A stretch of 64,000 nt of DNA from Ochotona curzoniae. Taxonomy: Eukaryota; Chordata; Mammalia; Lagomorpha; Ochotonidae. The stretch covers positions 12,842,501 to 12,906,500 of the forward strand of contig NW_024466607.1 in the NCBI RefSeq assembly GCF_017591425.1. The letters run 5' to 3'. Below the pieces are notes generated by a model, which was not told the origin of the DNA, did not search any database, and was given only the letters and a program-made list of their open reading frames with translations. Positions 55,031 to 64,000 of the stretch are shown here, piece by piece. The stretch's first letter is position 1; every line of letters starts with the position of its first letter. The position numbers and the translations under genes are program-made.

Positions 55031-56574
55031 GAAATACTCAGCTTACCTTGGCGCAGCTGTAATACCAGGCCTCTGGAGACTCAGGATAGAGTTGCAAGAA
55101 CCCCAAAGTCGTTCAGCTGCTGAGTTGCTTTGCAAACCTTGTACCAGTGGTTGACTTCAAAACCATCAGCAATTCTGTAACCAGCAGCTGTTCATCACAA
55201 AGCCGCTCTCCCATCTCTGTGCCTGGAATCATGGTGATCTGGCTGATACAATGGTGTCACTGCTCTCCCCATCTCCTGGACCCTTTTTCTCAAATCTGCC
55301 CAGTAACACTCATCCCATCCCAGTCCCCCTGCCCCAACAAACACACACCCAACCTCCTCGGACCCTTTGTGGGTTTAGATTGCACCTCCCAAGTTGCTCA
55401 ATAAATGAGGAACTAGGGCAAAGGGACCTCTGCGAGGTAGAAATGAAAGAATTGAATTTTGGAGGGCAGTGCCAGTTTCCACCTGCTAGGTGCCACTCTC
55501 AAAGACCCGACAACGACGAACGCCTCCCTTTGCACTTCTCCGTGTTTCTGAGTCTGTCCTCTGGTGGGTAGGTAGTCTCAGGTGGAAAATACCACAATAG
55601 GTAACTTGGGGAATGCCTGTTGACTGGATGGCCGACAACAATAGGACTCAAGGAGAACTGAAGTCAGACCCAAACCCCAACAGTTCGGAGAAGTTACCAC
55701 CATGAGTTTTTCTGTAAGCAGGGGACAGTACGGCCTGAAACAGAGAAAGCAGCTCCCAAGTTACCCCAGAAACAGTGGTCACATGACTAAGTTCAGTGTT
55801 TAAGTGACCAATCAGGTCCCCTGGAGTAAGCCTCAGGGGTGGAACCCTGGGGGAAGAGAAGTTCTGTGTCTGTTGGGCTTCTGAGGCAGTTGGTGCTCCT
55901 GGTGCCATCTTGAAGGAAAGGAAGACACCAGCACAGCCAGGAGGTCAGGAAAGGCAGACCCTGGGGACACCACCCAGCACCCAGGTACGGCCTCCCCGGA
56001 CACCACCCCTCTTTGACTTCTTGGTTGCTTGAGGAAGTCACTTTGAATTCAGTTTTCTGTCATGGGTCATCCTAAGAGTGCTGGGTGCTCCTGTTAGCAA
56101 ATGGTGCTCCTTGGAACTGGGACAGGGGGATTTAGGCTAACTGCCAAGGCCTATTTCCTATCACATAAAAGACTCTAAACACTCCAAAATTCCCTGATCT
56201 CAGATCCAGCGAATTCAAGCAAGAGCTGCTGGGGGTCTCCTGCAGGGGTTAGCCATGTGACCCCTCAGGGTGTTAACCCTTTTAAGGAATGGTCCACATC
56301 TTCATTCCATGGGCCAAAGAGAGAAAAGCAGACCTGGCCCAGCCCTGTGTCTGGGTAGGCTGCTCAGTGAACACCTGCTGAGCTGACTTACTCATCCTTC
56401 CATTTCCACTTTGAATCACTGGAGATTTCACTGAATTAAAAAGAGTAGAGACCCAGGCTCAAGTGAGTGAACCTTACAGGTAAGATGAGGCAGAAAGGAT
56501 AACCAACGAAAGCCACATGCAGCATAACCCTAGGACTCCAGACAGGAAACTCAAAGGCTTAGTCCTACAGACCA
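55031..56574. other. No recognised feature
   Basis: Nothing is recognised. Overlapping short frames are taken as chance. Confidence 0.45.
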
Positions 56575-56670
56575 CCCAGCCTCAGGGTCTTGCCATTGGC
56601 TGTTCTCTTAGCCTGGAGCATGCTGTCCACCAGGGCTTGTCTTTAAATCCTTCCTGATCTTATCTTCCCA
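56575..56670. repeat. L2 fragment
   Basis: CTCAGGGTCTTGCCATTGGC, TGTTCTCTTAGCCTGGAGCA and TTAAATCCTTCCTGATC follow the L2 3' region (ctcagggcctttgcacttgctgttccctctgcctggaac). Confidence 0.5.
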
Positions 56671-59600
56671 TGGTCCATGCCACCACTGACAGAGTTACTG
56701 TCTCCCCCCAACAGGCTGCAGGCCCAGAAGGAAGAGAGCTCCGCCCGATTCACTCCCTGCCCTGGTGTCTGGATCCTGGCTGGTAGCGGCAGGGCCTCAG
56801 TGAGCCAGTGCTGGGTGAGTGAAGGCCACCAACTACCAACAGAACGCCTGCCTCGGGCACCGGGCACCGGGGGAGCTGTTTCCTCACTGTGGATCCAGAT
56901 CCAGCTCAGCAGGGAGGGAGACTTGAGAAACAGCAAGCCAATCGTGCCTGGGGACACAGCGCCACCACCGAGGAACTCAGGGCTGTGGAGGCCAAGTCAG
57001 GCTCCAGGGACAGGAGGGCAGGACTGGGAGACAGGACAAGCACAGCAGGTGCTCCACAGGCTGCCATGAACACTTTGACTCCGGGTGAGGTCAGAGCCTC
57101 AGGAGGTGCTGCTGGACAGAGCAGGACCAGGAACAGGAGCAGGGGATGAAGCAGGAAACGAGGAAGGAGATTTGAGGCTAGCAGGAAACGGTCACAGTAG
57201 GTGGCACAGGCAGGGCAGGCTTCCCAGAGGAGGTGGCGTTTGGGCTGAACCCTTGATTTAGCCATGTTTCTTCCTCCTGGAAAGGAAGCTGTAACATCTG
57301 TCCTCCATGCATGTGGAGGGCACGCCTTGTCCCGGACAGGCCCAGCATGGGCTTGGGTCACCTGGCCGTGTCTTCCTGCTTCCTTGTCACCATCCTATCC
57401 CCATCAGCAGGAGACCCAATACAGTCCAGGCAGTCAAGTGCACACACCCCAGTCCTCTCCTTGATCAGGGTCTCGTGGTCAGGACCCATCTCTCCTGCCC
57501 TGCACTCCGCAGAGGACGGCCGGATGCCCAAGGCCCTGGCGTCATCCAGTTGGGCTCCTCCTAGGCCATTTAACTCAGCCCCACTTGTTCCTTCCTGGGA
57601 TAGCACAGCGAAGCCTGCTGAGCCCGGGGCCACCCTCCCTCTGCCTGCTACCCAGTCTCGAGGGGGCTTGTGAGGCGTGCGAGCCCCTACTCCTGATCGG
57701 CCTCTCCATGAAGATGTGAAGTTTGACACCGTCTCCGAAGGACACTCCCGCCCGTGAGAAGTGAGGTCTGGAGATGGGGAGAGGCGAGCACTGCACCTTT
57801 TACCCATGCCCCCCACCAAGGTGACTCTCAGAACTTGCATTAGCATGACTGGTCCCTGCAAGCAAATTGCAGGCTCCCTTGGGTGGGAGCAAAGCAGCGC
57901 ATGTGTGGACTGCCAGAGTTCACCAGTCCTCGCTGTTGGTCTCGGTTGGCTGGAGGCTCTTGTCTCTGATGCAAGAAGGAATTCAAGGATGAGACATTGT
58001 GGAGGGCAGCAGAGATTCAGTTGCATGCCAGGAGGATGGGGCCTGGCAAGCTCAGGAAAGAGCAAGCCACATGCCACAGCCAGGGCCAGGGATGCATCCA
58101 TCTGTGTGTCCGGCAGTCGCCAGGACTAGCTTTTTTCATGCAGCAGCAGGAATGCGTGTTTGGGGTCTGTGACAAGTTGGCTCTCCGGGCTTCGTCCGAT
58201 TCTAAGGATCCAGCCAGGGTGGTAATCACTCACTGAGACAGTGGGTGATGCTGCCTGGGCTTCCACAACGTGGCTAAGACCTCCTCGGCATATCCTACTT
58301 GCCAGAGAGCCCTGCTCTCGCGACGCCTTGCCAGCAGCAAGGTGCCCACCAGGCGGGCTTTTCCAAAGATTGGCTTTGTACAGCATCAGGGCTTGTGGGT
58401 GTAGACTAGTTCTAAGCGCCATGCACAAGAGCGAGTTGGGTTTTCAAACTCTGCAGCCTATGGAAGAGTAGCTGGAGTGAGGACTTGGCGTTACTGTGAG
58501 AGCCGTCCCTGGTGACTGTCCAGGAGGGCCTGGGGTCTAGTAAGGCCTCCTGCCATTAGCCAGCGTGAGTGTCATGTAAGCTGTGGCATCCCCCTGAAGT
58601 TTGATGATAGAGTTGAACTTGAAGAGGCTGGCCTGAAGCGGGGCAGCAGCAACTGCCCTGCAGTATCCTGACCATGCTGAGTCCCCCTGTTTGCAAAAGT
58701 AGACCACTGGTCACACAAGTGAACCCAAGGTGGGGGCAAGGCCACCCAAGGCCTTCTGTTGCTTTCAGCTAAATACAAGATGAATATCTGGTCTGAAAGA
58801 GGCCCCCCAGCGCCTGGGGCCGCTGTCCTCCATAGACCCTCGCCTACTGGGAGATCCCGGGATGTTGTCCTAGGGGTCCAGGTGGGTCAGTTTCAGGTCC
58901 CTGTGAGACCTCACGCAGGGATTCCTTGGGTGTTCAACCTGAGTGCCGAAGCCAGAGCCCGCTAAAGCCTACTGCCACACACAGCAATACGCTCACTTAG
59001 CTGCTGCTTTATGGGTTGTGGCCAATACACAGGGGGCTCCCTTGCATCCAAACATGATGTGTTTCTTCAAGGATGGGGCAAACTCCGAGCAGACTGAGGA
59101 GACCGGATGTCCTGATGCCCTCAGAAACATGGGAGACCCTACTGGTGCTCTCAGCCGGGTCCTCCAGGAGGGGCTTCGGGTGAGGCTATCACCCACCTGT
59201 CATCTCCCACTTGGGTCCCAGCCTCAGGCCTCATGAGTGTCATAAAGGTAGATTATAGTCGGGGATGACTGGCGAGAAGTGCCCACCAAGAATGGTACAT
59301 TTTTGCCAGTGCAATATTAAATCAAGCTTTCAGGGGTTAGGCAGGCTTTTCAGATGGAGACATTCCTTGCGCCAGTGTCCCAGCCCCATACACCCAAACA
59401 TCCTCCCTTGGGCTTTTCACCCTTGAGTGGACAAACTCAGTGACTGCTGTTCTACAAGCTTGCCTTCCGCTAAACTGGAGCCTGTTTGCACTCCAGCCCT
59501 AGCTCTGTGCTTTACCACCCCACATCCTGGGTCCAGCACCCGCTCCATGGGAGTCGGGTCCCGTGGCCAGTCTCTGATTCCCGCAGGCTGACTGATGTAC

Positions 59601-61029
59601 CAAGTAAGGCCTGCCCTTGGTCTGTGTTAGTGCACCTGGTTAAAACCCCTAGCAGCCACCCCTGGCATAAGACGGGACTCTCTCCCCTCCGCTGGCTTTC
59701 TCCCATTCATGAGACTCAGCAGCACGATAGGACCAAATGACCCCCTGAGTCCCCTCGGGGCCACTTCCACATCACCTCCCTGATTCCTGAGCCCATCTAA
59801 TCCGAGGGACCTCACCTTGTCAGGGCAGAGTGAGTCGTTATGACCACAACCTAATGTTCCCACCAGTCCTGGTGAAAACAGCCCCGGTTCACGTGAGTGC
59901 TGGGAGGTGGCACCCAGAGCCCCTAAGTGTCCCCTGATGATTCCCTGAAGTCACTTGTTCATCTCATTTTGTGGATGGGTTCCAAGTGCTCGTTAGGACC
60001 TGCTCAAGCTGTGGTGCTTGCGGCCCCAAAACACTGCCCAGGGGAGGCCGAAGCCCCCGGGTGGGTCCATCTCACTGTCAGATTTTGGGGAGAAGAGTCC
60101 CTCCTCAGAGCTGTCTCCCCTCCCCAGGCAAGCTAGACGAGAAGATGGAGAAGAGTGTGGCAGGGGTCAGCAGCTCCAGGAGACACTGTCCCCTCCAGCA
60201 GCTTCTGCAAATATAGGCAGTGAGGCATTCTTCCCCTCCCCGCTCCATGTGGCCTGCACCCCCACTTCTCTCAGCTCGCCCAGGGCTTTGTAAGATGTGT
60301 GTGGGGGAAGGGAGAGTGTTCTGTCAACCAGTACGGTCTGTGGAGGAGACCTGGATACTTGCCCCGCTCCGTTGTCTACCGCACAAAGTGGCAGTGGGGA
60401 CTTCCTTCCCAGCTCCCACCTGCCTCTGTTTGAGTCCACCCCCAGCTGGGCCCCTCACACTACAATGTCAAGGTCCATGGTCCCTGGGGATCTTGTTGTG
60501 CTCTGTTGAGGCCACATAAGGTTGGATAGTGGATATAGACCTGCTGAGATGTCTGAAACATACCTTAACTAGAGGCAGCCTGCTGTGTAGCGTGTCTCAA
60601 ACCCTCTTCCTCTCACAGCGTCTGAAATCCTGCAGACATTGGCACTGTCCCTCCTGCTCTGGGGACATTGTTGTCTACATTTCTGCGAGGCCAGCCCTGT
60701 GAGATCATGGGGCATTTGTCCGTCTGCGGTGACAGACACGCCTAGGAAAGAGGTGTTCCATGGTGCATACGCTGTACCCAGACATCACACCGCAACCCCC
60801 CAGGCATCACACCGCACCCCGTGAAAAGCAAACAATTAGGATTTTTATTCATGAACAACGTTTGCAAATGCAAGAATCAGCCTAGGTTTTCACTAGGTAT
60901 CCCTCATTTAGATCTTCCTTAAGTTGTCCACTGACTCCACAGGAGTCACTTTTCCTCCAGACATCAGGGGGCGCCTGAGGGAACGGGAGGAGGCGGCAGA
61001 GCTCCTTGGGAGAAAGTTCACTTTGAGGC
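56671..61029. other. GC-rich stretch, no recognised gene
   Basis: About 4.4 kb. Several open frames of 80-250 codons exist on both strands (the longest 57,358-58,101 on -), all overlapping and without a motif I know. The piece from 57,949 (CAAGAAGGAATTCAAGGATG) has a retroviral-LTR-like flavour but no boundary can be set. This is the least understood part of the window. Confidence 0.4.
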
Positions 61030-61740
61030 CATGGCTGCTGCTGTATCCTAAGGTTCCCGTGTCACCCCGGCCTCTTGCTGTCCCCTCTTAGGGACCCCTG
61101 GTGGCCCTGTAACTTAAGTATTCCTTTGATGTGTCCTTGGCTGCTGCTGTAATCTCACGATTCCATATCATTCACAGCTCTTGCCCTCCCCGTCTTAGGG
61201 ACCGCGGACAGCCCTGTGTCTTACCTGTCCGCTTGAAGATGCCTTCTGTCCTTGCTGCTACTGTGACCTAACCATTCTTAAGCTTCCACAGCTCTTGCCC
61301 TCTCCTCTTAGGGACCCCTACTGGCCCTGGGTCTTATGTATTCCCCTGGGAACCCTCTTCTGTCCATGACTACACTCTATCCCAAGGAACCCATGTCACT
61401 TCTGCTCTTGCTGTCCCGTCTTAGGGACCCCTGGCAAATCCTGTGTATCCCCTTGGGGACTCCATCTTTCCACGGCTGCTACTATAATCCAACAATTCTA
61501 TATCCCTCCCTGCTCTTGCCTTCCCCTCTTGGGGACCCCTGGTGGCCTTAGGAGATGTTCTCTGTTCTTGGCTGCTGCAATAACCTATAGATTCCATATC
61601 ACTCTTGGCTCCTGTGTCCTCTCTTAGAGACCGCTGCTAGCCCTGGATCTTGTGTATCCCCTTACCCCCTAAGGACGCGTATCCCCCTCGGCTCTTACTG
61701 TCCCCTCTTAGGACCCCTTGCCAGCCCTGGCTCCTGCTAG
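61030..61740. repeat. Degenerate tandem array, period about 85-113 bp
   Basis: The anchor 'CCCCTCTTAGGGACC(C)CTGGTGGCCCTG' recurs at about 61,087, 61,194, 61,307, 61,420, 61,528, 61,622 and 61,707. Between anchors 'TGTATTCC', 'GGCTGCTGCTGTAATC' and 'GCTCTTGCC' recur in order. Spacing shrinks towards the right. Copies are clearly diverged, so the array is old. Confidence 0.88.
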
Positions 61741-63348
61741 AAGGAGTGGCTGAAGTCACAGCCATGTGGCTGCCCGGCCCGGGGAGAATCACACTCAGCT
61801 ATGCTGTGGGAGCCATTTCTTTCCTCTGCTCCTGGTGTAGAGGCCGGAAGGGGCAGCTTTGGGGTCTTGCCAGGGGTCGACCTGGGAGTGGGGGGTTCTC
61901 TGTCTGCAGACTGAGTAGGCAACGGCCAGGCATGGCATTCTTCTGCACACATTCTGTCCTGACTCCCAGGCCTGCCAGGGCAGCAGAGCCTGGGAGGGAC
62001 ACTCAGAAAGGTAGGAAGGGTGGGATTCAACTCTGGTGCACGGAGAAACCCAGTGGGGCTTTGGGGACTCCAAAGACATGACTTGCCTGAGGCTGCTGGT
62101 GGGACCCTTCTGCTGGGCTAGCTCACCACCCAGCATGAGGGGGTGTGGCCATGGCATTGTCATATTTATGCTTTGACAAAGATTCATGTCTGCCCTGGGC
62201 TGAGAGCCTAGGCCGACCATGTCTGCCACAATTTGACGGTCCCTCTGATAAGCCAGGCTCCACACAGGGTTTTTGGGGTTTCTTCCTGGCCCATGCTGAG
62301 CTGTCAGTAACCTCCCAATGTGGTCTAGTTTCAGCCTGAACTTTGGAAAAACTTTGGGAAGCATCTCCTCTGAGATCTCTATTGCTTTAAAGGGTCACCG
62401 CTGTTCTCGCAGGAGTGTGCCCCCTGCTGCCGCACCCACCAGCTATCTCCGCTAAATGGCGAGATGTCTGTGACCATGGCGTGCTGATCACCTCCATGCC
62501 CCGCACGCCAGCTTGGGTCACTGGCATCTCCAGAGCACCTGACTGGGGGCTTCCACGAGATGCTCCCATTGGCGACACCCACATCCCAGGCCAAGGTCAG
62601 TGTGTTCAACATTGAGTGTCCTTCTGGATGCTGCCCAATTTCAGGCCCCTGTGCACGGTGCCCTTCAGACGGCAGCCACACACGGCCGGCACCCTCCTCA
62701 TCTGGCCAGGCCACCTACTCTGCCATCCCACGGGGAGTAGCTTTCCTTTGCTGGTGAATCCCATTACCATGTACAGTCTGTCTGACCGCCATGTCAATGA
62801 CTTCAGAGCTTTGTTCTGTTGAGGTAATTCCTGGTCTTCATTAAATACACGCCCGTGAACATGTGCTAGCGGCTGAGGTATGTCCATAATGTTTCTGGGT
62901 GACCTTCCCAGCCACCTGGACTTGGTTAACAGGTGGCAGCCTAGCTTGTACTTGACCAAAGCTTCCCAGGCTAAGTGGAATGATCAGCAAGAACTTCCTT
63001 GTCAGAATAAAATACAGATTCTCTCTGGTCTGGCGACCTCCTGGCAACTCTGTCTAGTTAGACTAACCAGTAATGCCATCTAATTACCCACTAACTTTTC
63101 TAACTGTGCTAACTAGTAACACAAGTCAATACAGATCATATTAACTATTTAACACTACTAACATGCAGTAGTAACTAAATGAACTATACCCACAATAATA
63201 TCTAAATTTTAAAAAATTAAAAAGAGAAAAAAGTGCAAAGAAAAGACAAAATAGAATGGGGGAATGAAGAAAATGAAAATATCCTTAATGAACTTTGCTT
63301 TGCACACTCTGAAAAAAAAAAAAAAAACAGAAATCAAAACACAGGAAG
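61741..63348. other. No recognised gene
   Basis: Open frames on both strands (such as 61,795-62,364 on -, 189 codons) overlap each other and lack motifs. From 63,050 the sequence turns AT-rich, with CTAACTAGTAAC-like short repeats. Confidence 0.45.
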
Positions 63349-63520
63349 GAGGGGCCAGCGTTGTAACCCAAGGAGCAAAGCTACAGCTTCCAACACTGGC
63401 ACTGCATATCAGAATGTCAGTTCAACCCTACCTGCTTGACTTCTGACTCATCTTCCTACTGACAAACTGGGAAGGCAGTTGATGATGGCACAAAGCACAC
63501 GAGCCCCAAGCGTATGAACA
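63349..63520 (+). repeat. CSINE fragment, old
   Basis: GGGGCCAGCGTTGTAACCCA, TGGCACTGCATATCAGAATG and TTCTGACTCATCTTCC follow the C-repeat head and core; the tail is lost. An A-run precedes it. Confidence 0.65.
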
Positions 63521-64000
63521 TGAATATGAATATGCCGCCTGCTACAAACATATGTGGAGATGCCACTTCTTACATTCAGGGCCAGGTTAACCAGGATGGA
63601 CATTGTCACCCATTTGCCCCATAAGTTACAGTGACTGCCTTCATCCTGTGATGCTAATAACCTATTAATGTCATCAATTAATATATTGATAGAATATTGG
63701 TAACTGATAGAATGTTCAGAATAGATTTAAGATGATGATGTGTAATTAAACATCATCACATGATTGATTATATACTCATATATTAACTGTATAATAGGTG
63801 ATATTATTGATATCCATAATATTATTTACCAGTCCTTGTGAGACCTGCCTGGAAGTTAAACACCTAGAGACACAGTGCTGATGATGACTGCTCTGAGATT
63901 TAATGAGCCCATTTGGATAGCTTCCGCAGGCCCTGGAATGCATTACTGACAGAGCGTTGACCTTGTTTGATCCCTACCCTACCCTCATTGATTCTGACCA
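63521..64000. other. AT-rich end of window with a small inverted repeat
   Basis: No gene. 63,733-63,758 contains a 9-bp stem (TGATGATGT / ACATCATCA) with an 8-base loop within an AT-rich tract. Confidence 0.6.

Noticed and set aside
57358..58101. 247-codon open frame on the - strand
   Set aside because: No domain, several overlapping rivals, and no splice or promoter signals that support it.
62606..62959. 117-codon - strand frame considered as a retroviral fragment
   Set aside because: No retroviral motif (such as an integrase or protease signature) could be identified.

Overview
The window is mammalian nuclear DNA, most probably from a lagomorph. About two dozen tRNA-derived SINEs of the lagomorph C-repeat (CSINE) type are present, several with clear target-site duplications, together with L1 tails of the rabbit/pika kind. 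The wording of the youngest copies makes me lean towards pika (Ochotona) over rabbit or hare, but this is an inference.

Bases 1-36,060 hold the 3' part of TOPAZ1 on the + strand, a germ-cell gene needed for male meiosis. Sixteen coding exons can be read with consistent splice phases. They give 707 C-terminal residues, including a CCCH zinc-finger motif, a TAG stop at 36,019 and an AATAAA 36 bases after it. The large upstream exons lie off the left edge. The introns are AT-rich and packed with CSINEs, L1 fragments, older MIR/MER copies and an 11-bp minisatellite.

A CpG island at about 36.8-37.5 kb follows. By human gene order (TOPAZ1 then TCAIM, same strand) it is a candidate TCAIM promoter, although I could not find a TCAIM coding exon. 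From 37.6 to 41.35 kb the sequence is again SINE-rich.

Beyond about 41.5 kb the sequence becomes GC-richer and poor in SINEs. It contains one clear gene: an intronless, intact, minus-strand serine/threonine kinase of the sperm motility kinase (Smok)/MARK type (44,025-45,653). It has every catalytic motif, two degenerate copies of a UBA-like segment, and its own poly(A) signal. The rest of this half holds L1 tails, a fossil MER2/Tigger-like DNA transposon, a hAT-like fragment, a nearly perfect 61-bp tandem array, a GC-rich promoter-like patch with a possible first exon near 52.9 kb, and a degenerate array with a period of about 85-113 bp at 61.0-61.7 kb. Most of the other open frames here look like chance frames in GC-rich DNA.

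The two recognisable genes have germline roles by family: TOPAZ1 in spermatocytes and Smok-type kinases in spermatids. Their closeness may be chance, because the kinase looks like a retrocopy. I see no convincing new biological system; the strongest leads are the intact kinase with its duplicated UBA-like segment and the unexplained candidate promoter and exon near 53 kb.
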